DNA of 64,000 bases from Candidatus Alistipes faecavium (GTDB lineage: Bacteria; Bacteroidota; Bacteroidia; Bacteroidales; Rikenellaceae), in contig DWYP01000032.1 in assembly GCA_019118605.1 (NCBI GenBank), positions 1-64,000 on the forward strand, written 5' to 3'. The stretch's first letter is position 1, and every line of letters begins with the position of its first letter. The notes below the pieces were generated by a model. The model did no database searches. It saw only the letters and a program-made list of their open reading frames with translations, and had not been told where the DNA came from. Shown in pieces: positions 40,287 to 49,458 of this stretch. The position numbers and the translations under genes are program-made.

Positions 40287-41945
40287 ATGAACAGATTCCT
40301 CCGCATATTGACCGCCGGACTGCTGCTCGCGCTCGCGGGCTGCATACGCAACGACATCCCCTATCCGGTCGTGGAGCTGCAGATCACCGCACTCGAAGGC
40401 CAGGGCTTCACGGCGTCGATCGACGCCGCACAACGCCTCGTGACGCTGAAACTCGACGAGGCGACCGACATCCGCAAGGTGCACATCGACCGCATCGCGG
40501 CAACCGAAGGGGCAAGCGTCTCCTGCGAGGTTCCCGGGGTCTATGACCTGCGCTCGCCGCTCTACGTCACCCTGTCGCTCTATCAGGAATACGTGTGGAC
40601 GGTTCAGGCCGAGCAGACCATCGACCGGCAGTTCCGCGTCGCCGGGCAGGTCGGGGCCGAAGAGATCGACGCGAAGAACCATATCGCCCGGGCCTACGTG
40701 GGCGCCAACGTCGACCTCGAGCACGTGCAGGTCACGGAGCTCAAGCTCGGCCCCGCGGAGGGCACGACCTATTCGCCGACCCTGGAGGAGTTCGCCGATG
40801 CGGATTTCCGCTCGGCACGCATGGTCGACGTCACCTCCTACGGCCGCACCGAGCGGTGGTGGCTCTTCGTCGAGAAAACGGACTCGAAGATCGCCGTCGG
40901 GGCCGCCGACCTGTGGCGCAACACCGCCACCGTCACGGCCATTGTCACCGAGGAGGAGCATGCCGCGGGCGTCAGCCTGCAATACCGCATTCAGGGGTCC
41001 GAACAGTGGATCGAGATGGAGAACCCGTCGTACGAATCGGGAATCCTCTCCGCTACGCTCACCCCGCAATGGAACGCCTCGACGAATGCCAACCAGCTCA
41101 CCGTCTACACGCCCGACGCGTCGAAGGGGCTCTTCGCCGGAGGGGTCTACGAAATCCGGCTGCTGGTCGGCGGACAGCAGATGCAGCTGCTCGAATACAC
41201 GGCGCCCGCGGGAGACGAGATCCCGGGCGGCGACATGGAGGGAGACTTGAGCTGCTTCACCATCGACAATACCGCCGCGGCCATGTGGGGAAGCGGCAAC
41301 AACACCCTGAAAAGGAGCCTCTGCACGGCCGCGACCTGCCCCGGGATGGAGGGCAGCCAGTGCGCAAAACTTTCGGCCAGCGAGACGCTGAAGATCCTCG
41401 CCTCGGGGAACCTCTTCACCGGAACCTTCAAGATGGCCGGCACGACCGGAACGGTAGGATTCGGACAGAAGTTCGCCTACACGGCGCGTCCGAAGTCCCT
41501 GCGGTTCCGATACCATGCAACGATCGGCGCCGTGGACATCCGCAAGTACGAAACCATCCAGATCGGCACGCAGAGCTTCCCTTCGATCGCCGTCGGGGAG
41601 AAGGACATCAGTTCGGTCTACGTCGCCATCGTCGACTGGAGCGCCCGGCACGAGGTTTCCTCGGGCATAAGCGCCCCGACCGGAGCGTGGGATCCCGCAG
41701 CGCAGAGCAACCTCGAGGGGTCGGGAAAGATCATCGCCTACGGCGTGCTGGACCTCCGGGAGTCGACCTCCGGGGAGGAGATGGTCGAGGCGGAGATTCC
41801 CCTGCTCTACTACGACACGGAGGCCTCGGCCCCGCAGGGGAGCTACACGATCGTCATCAGCTGCTCGACGAGCAAATACGGCGACTTCATGAACGGCTGC
41901 TCGACGAACGTCCTCTACGTCGACGACTTCCGCTGGGGGTACTGA
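40287..41945 (+). CDS. PCMD-domain lipoprotein
   Basis: A 552-residue lipoprotein, last gene of the cluster. ATG at 40287 gives LALAGC (C19) followed by IRND; an upstream start would lie within the previous gene. The first 290 residues contain beta-rich domains (VELQITALEGQGFTASID, TVQAEQTIDRQFRV) typical of the N-terminal part of PCMD proteins. The PCMD domain (about 308-552) runs from GDEIPGGDMEG to NVLYVDDFRWGY and is about 70% identical by eye to that of the DUF4493-PCMD protein. No TRA site is present, so it is less likely to be a polymerising subunit. Confidence 0.85.
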   Translation: MNRFLRILTAGLLLALAGCIRNDIPYPVVELQITALEGQGFTASIDAAQRLVTLKLDEATDIRKVHIDRIAATEGASVSCEVPGVYDLRSPLYVTLSLYQEYVWTVQAEQTIDRQFRVAGQVGAEEIDAKNHIARAYVGANVDLEHVQVTELKLGPAEGTTYSPTLEEFADADFRSARMVDVTSYGRTERWWLFVEKTDSKIAVGAADLWRNTATVTAIVTEEEHAAGVSLQYRIQGSEQWIEMENPSYESGILSATLTPQWNASTNANQLTVYTPDASKGLFAGGVYEIRLLVGGQQMQLLEYTAPAGDEIPGGDMEGDLSCFTIDNTAAAMWGSGNNTLKRSLCTAATCPGMEGSQCAKLSASETLKILASGNLFTGTFKMAGTTGTVGFGQKFAYTARPKSLRFRYHATIGAVDIRKYETIQIGTQSFPSIAVGEKDISSVYVAIVDWSARHEVSSGISAPTGAWDPAAQSNLEGSGKIIAYGVLDLRESTSGEEMVEAEIPLLYYDTEASAPQGSYTIVISCSTSKYGDFMNGCSTNVLYVDDFRWGY

Positions 41946-41977
41946 CGCGGAGTCCCGGGGCAGCGCAGGGCACGGGC

Positions 41978-42077
41978 AACGGGGCGGACAACGGGGCGGA
42001 CAACGAAGCGATCCTGCGGGCAGCGGGGCCACCCGCAGATGACGGAGTGGGCTCACGGATGACGGGGCAGGCTCACG
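41978..42077. repeat. short GC-rich tandem repeats (12 bp and 20 bp)
   Basis: AACGGGGCGGAC occurs at 41978 and 41990 with a partial third. A 20-bp unit beginning GATGACGG occurs at 42038 and 42058 with three differences. They fill the spacer after the cluster's last stop codon. Confidence 0.75.
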
Positions 42078-42137
42078 GGCATGGAGACAGTCCCGCGGAC
42101 GACGGCCCGGCCCCGAAGCAAAATAATGAAGCACAAA

Positions 42138-42170
42138 AAAAAGCAGGAATCCGCATGGATTCCTGCTTTT
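42138..42170. terminator. bidirectional terminator between the cluster and the transglycosylase gene
   Basis: AAGCAGGAATCC and GGATTCCTGCTT form a 12-bp stem with loop GCAT. It is flanked by an A run on the left and a T run on the right. Confidence 0.9.
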
Positions 42171-42189
42171 GCTATTTCCTGCCTGCGCG

Positions 42190-42885
42190 TTACCTCCCGG
42201 CAATGCGGCAGTACTTGTCGTAGCGTCCCATCACATCGTCCACGTAGGCCAGCGTCTGCCGACTGCCCGTGAAACGACCGCATTTGACCACGTCGCTCTC
42301 GTAATACTCCGGCAGGGACTTCAGCTCCAGATACCGGGCCACAACCTCCCACGAGTTGGGATCCTCGCCATGCAGACGCGCCAGGCGCCGTGCATCGCTC
42401 ACGTGGCCGATGCCGCCGTTGTACGAGGCGAGCACAATGCTCATCCGATCCTTCTCGGGAGTACCCGCAGGGATTCGGAGCGACGACATGATCTCCGTCA
42501 TCAACTTGTTGGCCAGCCATACGTTGGTCTCCGGATCGGAGATCCTGTCGGCCGAAACATCGAAATGACGTGCCACCGAAGGCATGATCTGCATCAGACC
42601 GCGGGCTCCGCTGCGCGAGGTAATGTCGGGCGTGAAGCGCGATTCGTGGTAGGCGATGGCACTCATCAGGCGCCAGTCGTGCCCCTCCTGTTCGCTGATG
42701 CGGCGGATCAGGTTGTCGTAGGCCGAAATGACATAGCTCCCTTCGGAGGGAAGCGTCAGGTCGTTCATCCCGGCCCCTTCGTTCAGCACGGGATCCGTCA
42801 CGGGGGTGCTGAAGTGGGCATTAAAACCGTAAAATGTCGTCAGAATGGTTAAGAACGCAAACGTTAAAACAGTCTTTTTTAACAT
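42190..42885 (-). CDS. lytic transglycosylase (SLT domain), exported
   Basis: A 231-residue peptidoglycan-cleaving enzyme. An N-terminal hydrophobic segment (about 6-20) serves as signal or anchor. The SLT domain has the catalytic glutamate in AIAYHESRF and the following SGARGLMQIMPSVA; ASYNGGIGHV is the third family motif. It cuts the glycan strand between MurNAc and GlcNAc to form anhydro ends, and resembles the C-terminal domain of MltF. Separated by 44 bases from the porin gene; they may be transcribed together. Confidence 0.93.
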   Translation of the reverse strand: MLKKTVLTFAFLTILTTFYGFNAHFSTPVTDPVLNEGAGMNDLTLPSEGSYVISAYDNLIRRISEQEGHDWRLMSAIAYHESRFTPDITSRSGARGLMQIMPSVARHFDVSADRISDPETNVWLANKLMTEIMSSLRIPAGTPEKDRMSIVLASYNGGIGHVSDARRLARLHGEDPNSWEVVARYLELKSLPEYYESDVVKCGRFTGSRQTLAYVDDVMGRYDKYCRIAGR

Positions 42886-42929
42886 AAAAGCTTGCTTTGC
42901 GGGCAGCTTACACCGCGCAGAACAGCACG

Positions 42930-45074
42930 CTAATCATAGAAACCCCATGAGATACCGATCTTGAACATGCCCGGATTGAGCGGATAGTTCGCCGCGGAGA
43001 AATACTCTCCGTTTCCGAACAGGCCCATGTTCACATGCTGATATTTCAGGAATATCCGCATTCTCTTCCATTTTCCCATGACGAAAGCGTCCATGTAGGG
43101 GTAATCCCCCACCTCAAGCTCCCGTTGGTTGTAGTACACCGACAGTGCCGGATTGTATCCGGGCGCATAATACCGCGTATTATAACGTCCGTCGACTCCG
43201 ATCTGCAGGCGCAGGACATCGCACACGACCCAGAATTCGTAGTAATACGACAGGTAGGCGCTCAAAAATGGAACGGGGACAACTTCCTGATTCGTGCTCC
43301 ACTGCAACAATACCCTGTTGTCCAGATGAAATCCGCCGAAGCGGAAATCCTTGCGCGCATACACACTCGTGAGGCTTACCGTTCCGTTGTGCTGGGCGAC
43401 GTTCGCGTCCGATCCGTAGTAGATCTTGTCCGTCACGACGCCCTGCCACGCTCCCGCTTCAAATGCATAGTCGGGAACCGAAAACTTTACCTCCAACCGA
43501 GTCTCAGTCTCCTTGTTCAAAGGAGTGTTCCATATAAAATGGTTCGAGAACAGATTCTCCTGCCAGTAGTTCGGCGAGCGGCGCTCCATCTTGAAGCGCC
43601 CTTCGAGAATCAGGGGGTGTCCGCGGAGATACCCCGTCAGCGCGAGGTGCGCGCCCAGGCTGAGGTCTCCGCCTCTATATCCCGATGGGTAGAAAGTCGC
43701 CTCTCCGCCCCAATCGACATATTTCTTGATCTTGCCGCTGACGGATCCGTAGAAGAAGTAACTCGTCTCGTTGACCTTCGAGTACTTTCCCGTCAGGTAG
43801 TCTTTCAATTCGAATTGCGAGTAGGTATGCAGGTCGAGGCCGATGCCGCCGTCGAGCGTCCCGACCACCCCGTTGCGATCCCACGGCTGCGCCTGGACGA
43901 AAAAACGGTTCGTGATCCGCCGCTCGTAGAGCGAATCGCGCGTCTCGTTGGGATTGATGTACCAGTGCTGGTAGTAGTTGTGCTCCGCCGATACGAACGC
44001 CCCGGTATCGTCGCGGTGATCCCGTTCGTTGGTGTAGGGCGCGTTCCGGTCGGTATAGACCTTGCTCCACGAGCTGTACTCGAACGAATGCCCCACGTAG
44101 ACCGACGACAGCCCGGCCATCGAGAAGTCGCTCTCGGTCATGCGCTGCAGCGGAATGCCGTACGACTGGGTGACGAAAAAGCCGTTGTTGCGGTAGAGGT
44201 TCTTCGCCTCGGCGTCGGCAAGGCGCATCGGAACGCCCGAAGGCATGTCGAACGTCGTGTCGGCAATGGCCCATTTGCCCACCACGCCGCCGTTCTCCTG
44301 CTGGTCGATGTAGTTGTTGTAGTAGGCCGCATGGATCGAGTAGCGCTTGCCCGTATGGTTCACCGCCACGGCGAGGTTGTGGTTCTTGGTCCGCGACCAG
44401 ATGTACTGGCCCTTGGTGCCCCGCGCCTTGTAGTCGATGTTGAATCCCGTCGTCGGCGAGATGTTCTGCGCGTGCATGATGTGGAAGTTCTCCTCGCGGA
44501 AACGCTTCTGCCCCGACTCTTCGTAACTCATCCGGATGATCGGCTTCTTCGTGTTGTAGAAGGAGACGTTCTCCATGTCGTAGGTGTACGCATAGTAGGG
44601 ACTCGCAAAACTGAAGTCAAAGAACTCGGGGCGCCGGAAGTAGTTGACGGGCAGCGACGACTGCCCCAACGCTCCCTGCGCGATATCGCCCACGTCCTCG
44701 CGATAGAACGGATAGTCGATCCGGTAATCGGTCAGCGTGGTGTCGAGCGGCTGAATCGCAACGCGGTTGTAGTTGCGGCTCACATGCCACAGGAAATTGT
44801 TCAACGAACGGATCGAATCGCTGAAAAAGTACGATTCGAGGGGTTTGCGGATTTTCCGTTCCTGCTGGGTCGTATCCTGGGGCTGGTTCTCGCCTTCGCC
44901 CTCCTCGTCGGTCTCTTCGTAGGGGTTCGACCCGTAAAGGTTTCCGGTCTGCCCGTTCTGCATGGCTCTGCGCAGGGTGCTGGCATCGAAATTCTGCGCC
45001 CGCAGCACATGCGGCACGGCAACGAGCCATCCCAGCAGGAGCGTCAGCAGTATGCGTTTCGGGCATCTCACCAT
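42930..45074 (-). CDS. putative porin (large outer-membrane beta-barrel)
   Basis: A 714-residue Bacteroidetes 'putative porin'. The ATG at 45074 is preferred over a TTG at 45083. A signal peptide (LLLGWLVAVPHVLRAQ) precedes an acidic linker (about 50-70, ETDEEGEGENQ) and the family start SYFFSDSIRSLNNFLWHVSRNYNRV. Tyr/Phe-rich amphipathic strands continue to the end (FKIGISWGFYD). Solute unknown. A consensus promoter overlaps the end of pssA, so it can be transcribed alone. Confidence 0.85.
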   Translation of the reverse strand: MVRCPKRILLTLLLGWLVAVPHVLRAQNFDASTLRRAMQNGQTGNLYGSNPYEETDEEGEGENQPQDTTQQERKIRKPLESYFFSDSIRSLNNFLWHVSRNYNRVAIQPLDTTLTDYRIDYPFYREDVGDIAQGALGQSSLPVNYFRRPEFFDFSFASPYYAYTYDMENVSFYNTKKPIIRMSYEESGQKRFREENFHIMHAQNISPTTGFNIDYKARGTKGQYIWSRTKNHNLAVAVNHTGKRYSIHAAYYNNYIDQQENGGVVGKWAIADTTFDMPSGVPMRLADAEAKNLYRNNGFFVTQSYGIPLQRMTESDFSMAGLSSVYVGHSFEYSSWSKVYTDRNAPYTNERDHRDDTGAFVSAEHNYYQHWYINPNETRDSLYERRITNRFFVQAQPWDRNGVVGTLDGGIGLDLHTYSQFELKDYLTGKYSKVNETSYFFYGSVSGKIKKYVDWGGEATFYPSGYRGGDLSLGAHLALTGYLRGHPLILEGRFKMERRSPNYWQENLFSNHFIWNTPLNKETETRLEVKFSVPDYAFEAGAWQGVVTDKIYYGSDANVAQHNGTVSLTSVYARKDFRFGGFHLDNRVLLQWSTNQEVVPVPFLSAYLSYYYEFWVVCDVLRLQIGVDGRYNTRYYAPGYNPALSVYYNQRELEVGDYPYMDAFVMGKWKRMRIFLKYQHVNMGLFGNGEYFSAANYPLNPGMFKIGISWGFYD

Positions 45075-45100
45075 ATCGGCCAAAGAGCGGAAATCCGCGG

Positions 45101-45132
45101 CAAAGGTAATTAAAATTTTTTAATTTTGCAAA
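45101..45132 (-). promoter_or_regulatory. promoter for the putative porin
   Basis: TTTG (complement of 45129-45132), 20 bases, TACCTTTG (complement of 45101-45108). Both are exact; the -33 lies within the last codons of pssA. Confidence 0.8.
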
Positions 45133-45845
45133 CCGCGCACGTTTTTACGCCGGCATACCGCACTGCGAACGAGCGAGATAACGATGTAGAGCAGGATGAT
45201 GAACGGGACGGCCACGCCGCCGAGCCACAGCAGCAGGGCTGCGGTGAGCAGGATGAATCCGTAGCGGAGTTCGTTCCCGCGCCACCCGAAACCGTGGAAC
45301 TTGAGGGCGAACATGCGCACCCCGACGAGCATCAGCACGGCCATGCCGAGGGCCGCCGCCAGCACGGCCTCCCGCGAAAAGGCGATTCCGTAGCGCTCGG
45401 CGATCCAGCCCAGCGAGGCGCAGAAGAGCGCCGCGGCCGGGGACGGAAGGCCCAGGAATTCGTCGCGCTGCGTGTCGTCGATATTGAAGCGTGCCAGGCG
45501 CAGGGCCGCGCAGGCCGCAAAAAGGAAGACCAGCAGCCCGATCCACGCCGCATCGGGCAGCACGAGGGCCGTTGCACGGCCGTAGAGCGTATAGAGCACG
45601 GCCGCGGGGGCAAATCCGAAGGTGATGTCGTCGGCCAGCGAATCGAGCTGCAGACCGATGGGCGAGCTCTGGTGCAGCAGACGCGCCGCAAACCCGTCGA
45701 AGAAGTCGAACACCGCGGCCAGGACAATCAGTCCGAACGCCAGGCTCAGGTTGCCGTATGTCAGGGCCGAAAGCGCTGCAAATGACCCGCAGAGCAGGTT
45801 CGAGAGCGTCAGCAGATTGGGTATGGTGAAAAGTCTGATTTTCAT
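45120..45845 (-). CDS. pssA: CDP-diacylglycerol-serine O-phosphatidyltransferase
   Basis: A 241-residue membrane enzyme that makes phosphatidylserine, the precursor of phosphatidylethanolamine. The CDP-alcohol phosphotransferase motif is complete: DFFDGFAARLLHQSSPIG then LQLDSLADD, providing the four metal-binding aspartates. About seven hydrophobic segments follow the N-terminal MKIRLFTIPNLLTLSNLLCG. In Bacteroidetes this enzyme is also relevant for sphingolipid-containing membranes only indirectly. Divergent from the manC gene. Confidence 0.95.
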   Translation of the reverse strand: MKIRLFTIPNLLTLSNLLCGSFAALSALTYGNLSLAFGLIVLAAVFDFFDGFAARLLHQSSPIGLQLDSLADDITFGFAPAAVLYTLYGRATALVLPDAAWIGLLVFLFAACAALRLARFNIDDTQRDEFLGLPSPAAALFCASLGWIAERYGIAFSREAVLAAALGMAVLMLVGVRMFALKFHGFGWRGNELRYGFILLTAALLLWLGGVAVPFIILLYIVISLVRSAVCRRKNVRGLQN

Positions 45846-45877
45846 GACCCGGGTGAAATTTAATGACCGACAGGCGG

Positions 45878-45885
45878 CAAAGTTA
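45878..45885 (-). promoter_or_regulatory. candidate -7 element for pssA
   Basis: TAACTTTG on the minus strand, an exact match, 33 bases before the start codon. No standard -33 was seen. Confidence 0.5.
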
Positions 45886-45897
45886 CTAAAATATTTT

Positions 45898-45905
45898 TAT
45901 CTTTG
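45898..45905 (+). promoter_or_regulatory. candidate -7 element for manC
   Basis: TATCTTTG, an exact match, 26 bases before the ATG. The -33 is not evident. It lies back-to-back with the pssA element. Confidence 0.55.
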
Positions 45906-45930
45906 TCGAAGTTAACCTATATAATAACAC

Positions 45931-47004
45931 ATGGCCAACAACAAATATTGTGTCATCATGGCGGGCGGTATCGGGACCCGGTTCTGGCCCATGAGCCGGC
46001 TCTCGCGCCCCAAGCAGTTCCTCGACATCCTCGGGACGGGAAAATCCTTCATCCGCCACACCTACGAACGTTTCGCGAAGATCGTGCCCGCGGAGAATTT
46101 TTTAGTAGTCACCAACGACAAATACAAGGCCCAGGTTCTCGAACACCTCCCCGAGCTCGACGCCTCGCAGATCCTCTGCGAACCCGTGGGGCGCAACACG
46201 GCCCCCTGCATCGCCTATGCGGCCTACCGGCTGATGAGGCAGAACCCCGACGCCGAGATGATCGTCACCCCCTCGGATCACCTGATCCTCAACGAGGAGG
46301 ATTTCCGTGCGATCATCGCCGAATGCATGGAGTTCGCCTCGACGCACGACGCCCTGATGACCGTGGGCATCAAGCCCACCCGCCCCGAGACGGGATACGG
46401 ATACATCCAGGTTTCGAACAACGACCCCATCAGCAAGGTCAAATGCTTCACCGAGAAGCCCAACCTCGAACTGGCGCAGGTCTTCATCCAGACGGGCGAG
46501 TTCTTCTGGAACTCGGGCATCTTCATCTGGAAGGTGCGCTCGATCATCGAGGCCTTCGAGAAGTACCTCCCGGAGCACCACGCGCTCTTCAGCGGCGTCA
46601 TGCGCGCCCCCGACGCCGAGACGGAGCGCCGGATCGTGGAGACCGCCTTCTCGGAGTGCCGCGCCATCTCGATCGACTACGGCATCATGGAGAAGGCCGA
46701 CAACGTTTACGTCCGCTGCGGGGAGTTCGGCTGGAGCGACGTCGGAACCTGGGGCTCGGTCTACCAGCAGTCGCGCAAAGACCGCTACGCCAACGCCATT
46801 CCCCCCGAGGGGTGCTACGTCTACGACACGCGCTCGTCGATCGTCTCGCTGCCCAAGGAGAAGATCGCCGTCATCAGCGGCCTGAAAGAGTACATCGTCG
46901 TCGACACCGAGGACGTGCTGATGATCTGCCCGCGCGCCGAGGAGCAGAACATCAAGAAGTTCATCGACGAGGTGAAGTTCCACAACGGCGACAAACACAT
47001 CTGA
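45931..47004 (+). CDS. manC: mannose-1-phosphate guanylyltransferase
   Basis: Makes GDP-mannose from GTP and mannose-1-phosphate, feeding capsule, O-antigen and fucosylated surface glycans. The 357-residue protein has the pyrophosphorylase signature VIMAGGIGTRFWPMSR (8-23) with RPKQF, the middle IVTPSDHLI and the sugar-binding FTEKPN. It lacks the C-terminal isomerase domain of bifunctional enzymes. A GH43 gene follows 28 bases later. Confidence 0.95.
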   Translation: MANNKYCVIMAGGIGTRFWPMSRLSRPKQFLDILGTGKSFIRHTYERFAKIVPAENFLVVTNDKYKAQVLEHLPELDASQILCEPVGRNTAPCIAYAAYRLMRQNPDAEMIVTPSDHLILNEEDFRAIIAECMEFASTHDALMTVGIKPTRPETGYGYIQVSNNDPISKVKCFTEKPNLELAQVFIQTGEFFWNSGIFIWKVRSIIEAFEKYLPEHHALFSGVMRAPDAETERRIVETAFSECRAISIDYGIMEKADNVYVRCGEFGWSDVGTWGSVYQQSRKDRYANAIPPEGCYVYDTRSSIVSLPKEKIAVISGLKEYIVVDTEDVLMICPRAEEQNIKKFIDEVKFHNGDKHI

Positions 47005-47032
47005 TCGTCCGAAACACGACAACAGCCCGAAC

Positions 47033-48094
47033 ATGAGAGACACACCCCACCCTACGGCCCGGCGTTGGAGGCTCCTCGCGGGAGCTCTGCTCTTCACCGC
47101 CGCACTGGCGTGCGCGGCTCCCGGCGACGGGACCTTCACCAACCCCCTGCGCGACGGCGCCGACCCTTGGATCACGCAGTACGGAGGACGCTACTACACC
47201 TGCTTCGCCTCGGGGCGCGGCATCGCCGTGAGCGAATCCTCCGACATGACGCGTTTCGAACGGGAGCGCATCGTCTGGCAGCCGGCCGGAAGCGGAGCGT
47301 GGAACAGCTACAGCATCTGGGCCCCGGAACTGCACCGCATCGGCGACAAGTGGTACATCTACTATGCCGCGGCGCCCGTTCCGGGCAGCCCGTTCGTCGG
47401 ACAGCGCACCGGCGTCCTGGAGTGCGACACCCCGCTGGGCGACTACCGCGACTGCGGCATGCTCTACACGGGCGACAACCCCGACGGAGTGAGCGACAAC
47501 ATCTGGGCCATCGACATGACGGTCTTCGAACACCGCGGCGTGCTCTATGCCGTATGGTCGGGCTGGGAGCGCCAGCGCGACACAGACGCCACCGACCAGC
47601 AGCTCTACATCGCCCGCATGGAGTCCCCGACACGGATCGGGCCGCGCGTGCTGCTCTCGCGCCCCGACCAGCCGTGGGAACAGGGCGAGCACATCTCCCT
47701 GCAGGAGGGGCCCACGGCCCTGCGCCACGGCGAGGATCTCTTCATCATCTACTCCACACGCGGCTCCTGGACGCGCCACTACAAGCTCGGGCAGCTGCGC
47801 CTGCGCACCCCCGAGAGCGACCCGCTGGATCCCGCCTCGTGGGAGAAGAGCGGCCCGGTGTTCGCGGGCAACGACCGTGTATACGGCGTGGGGCACGCCA
47901 GTTTCGCCACCTCGCCCGACGGAAGCGAATACTGGATCTACTACCACGCGAAAAAAGATACCCTGCACAACTGGAGGCGCGACATCCGCCTGCAGCGCTT
48001 CGACTTCGACGAGGCCGGCAACCCCCGCTTCGGGGAACCCGTCGCCCCGGGGCCCTGCCCGCTGCCCTCCGGAACACTCCCACACACCCGCTGA
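47033..48094 (+). CDS. glycoside hydrolase family 43 protein
   Basis: A 353-residue exported five-bladed beta-propeller glycosidase, likely acting on arabinose- or xylose-containing side chains. A hydrophobic leader ending ALAC (C27) suggests a lipoprotein. The catalytic base is likely D44 in DGADPWI. WAPELH contains a family motif and LQEGPTAL the general acid glutamate. The sequence YYAAAPVPGSPF and blade-closing YWIYYHAK are also typical. It stands between manC and murF, with its stop touching the murF start, an unusual operon for a degradative enzyme. Confidence 0.87.
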   Translation: MRDTPHPTARRWRLLAGALLFTAALACAAPGDGTFTNPLRDGADPWITQYGGRYYTCFASGRGIAVSESSDMTRFERERIVWQPAGSGAWNSYSIWAPELHRIGDKWYIYYAAAPVPGSPFVGQRTGVLECDTPLGDYRDCGMLYTGDNPDGVSDNIWAIDMTVFEHRGVLYAVWSGWERQRDTDATDQQLYIARMESPTRIGPRVLLSRPDQPWEQGEHISLQEGPTALRHGEDLFIIYSTRGSWTRHYKLGQLRLRTPESDPLDPASWEKSGPVFAGNDRVYGVGHASFATSPDGSEYWIYYHAKKDTLHNWRRDIRLQRFDFDEAGNPRFGEPVAPGPCPLPSGTLPHTR

Positions 48095-48095
48095 C

Positions 48096-49352
48096 ATGTC
48101 CTCACTCTACGACCTTTTCCGGGAACACCCGCATATTTCGACCGACACCCGGCGCATCGAGCCGGGTTCGATCTTTTTTGCCCTCCACGGGGCCAACTTC
48201 GACGGGAACCGCTTCGTGGCGGAGGCCCTCGACAAGGGGGCCGCGGCGGCCGTGGCCGACCACCCCGAAGCGCTCGGCGCGGCGTCCGGCGACAGCCGCG
48301 TGCGGCTTGTCGGCGACACCCTCGAGGCCCTTCAGGAGCTGGCGCGCACGCACCGCCGGATGCTGGGGATTCCGATCCTCGCCATCTCGGGGAGCAGCGG
48401 CAAAACCACGACCAAGGAGCTCGTGAGCCGCGTGCTGGCGGAGCGCTACACCGTCTACGCCACGCACGGGAACCTCAACAACCACATCGGCGTGCCGCTG
48501 ACGCTGCTCTCCATGACCCCCGCGACGACCTTCGGCGTCGTGGAAATGGGGGCCAGCGCCTGCGGCGAGCTGTCGCGGCTCTGCGCGATCGCCGAACCCG
48601 ACTACGGGCTGCTGACCAACATCGGGCGCGCACACCTCGAGGGATTCGGCGGCCCCGAAGGAGTCCGGCGCGGCAAGGGCGAGGTCTTCGACTTCCTCGC
48701 GGCGCACGGCGGAACGGCCTTCGTGCGCGAGGACGACCCGACGCTGCGCGAGATGGCCGCCGAACGCCCCGGGCTCCGGGCCGCATACTACACCGCATCG
48801 ATTGCCGAAGGGTTCGAGAGCCGTCTGGAGGGCGACTACAACCGCTTCAACATCGCCGCGGCCGTGGCCGTCGGGCGTTGTTTCGGCATCGACGACGCGG
48901 CCATCCGACGCGCCGTACTGAGCTACGAGCCCGACAACTACCGCTCGCAGCGCATCGAAACGCCCCGCAACACGGTCATCGCCGACTGCTACAACGCCAA
49001 TCCGTTGAGCATGCGCGCCGCCGTGGAGAACCTGCTCCGCGAGCCGCTCGGGAACCGCAGCCGCAGGGTGCTGATCCTGGGCGACATGCTCGAGCTGGGC
49101 GCCTGGTCGAAGCGCGAGCACGCCGCGATCGTCGAACTCGCGGCGCAGCACCCCGACACGCAGACGCTGCTCGTAGGAGGGGAGTTTGCACGCGCCCTCG
49201 CCGGGCGCGCCGTGCAGCCGCAGAACATCTTGCTCTGCACCACGCGCGACGAACTGCTCGGGCGGATGGAGGCCGCGCCCGTCGAGGACGCGCTCGTGCT
49301 GGTCAAGGGATCGCGCGGCATCGGACTCGAGAAGGCGCTCGAGAAACTCTGA
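48096..49352 (+). CDS. murF: UDP-N-acetylmuramoyl-tripeptide-D-alanyl-D-alanine ligase
   Basis: Cytoplasmic ligase that adds D-Ala-D-Ala to the peptidoglycan precursor. The start at 48096 follows the GH43 stop by one base; an open frame upstream is only GH43 read in another frame. The 418-residue protein has the N-terminal substrate domain (STDTRRIEPGSIFFALHG), the P-loop GSSGKTTTKE, HGNLNNHIGVP and the central VVEMGAS, then the Rossmann-like C-terminal domain (DCYNANPLSMRAA, ILGDMLELG). Standard Bacteroidetes length. Confidence 0.96.
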   Translation: MSSLYDLFREHPHISTDTRRIEPGSIFFALHGANFDGNRFVAEALDKGAAAAVADHPEALGAASGDSRVRLVGDTLEALQELARTHRRMLGIPILAISGSSGKTTTKELVSRVLAERYTVYATHGNLNNHIGVPLTLLSMTPATTFGVVEMGASACGELSRLCAIAEPDYGLLTNIGRAHLEGFGGPEGVRRGKGEVFDFLAAHGGTAFVREDDPTLREMAAERPGLRAAYYTASIAEGFESRLEGDYNRFNIAAAVAVGRCFGIDDAAIRRAVLSYEPDNYRSQRIETPRNTVIADCYNANPLSMRAAVENLLREPLGNRSRRVLILGDMLELGAWSKREHAAIVELAAQHPDTQTLLVGGEFARALAGRAVQPQNILLCTTRDELLGRMEAAPVEDALVLVKGSRGIGLEKALEKL

Positions 49353-49458
49353 CCCCGGCAGCGGCACCCGGCCGCCCGCTCCGGGGTACCCCATGCAACA
49401 GCCTGAACCACGACTTCATTCCGCAACAACCTGAACCGCAACTACAAACCTTTGTCCC

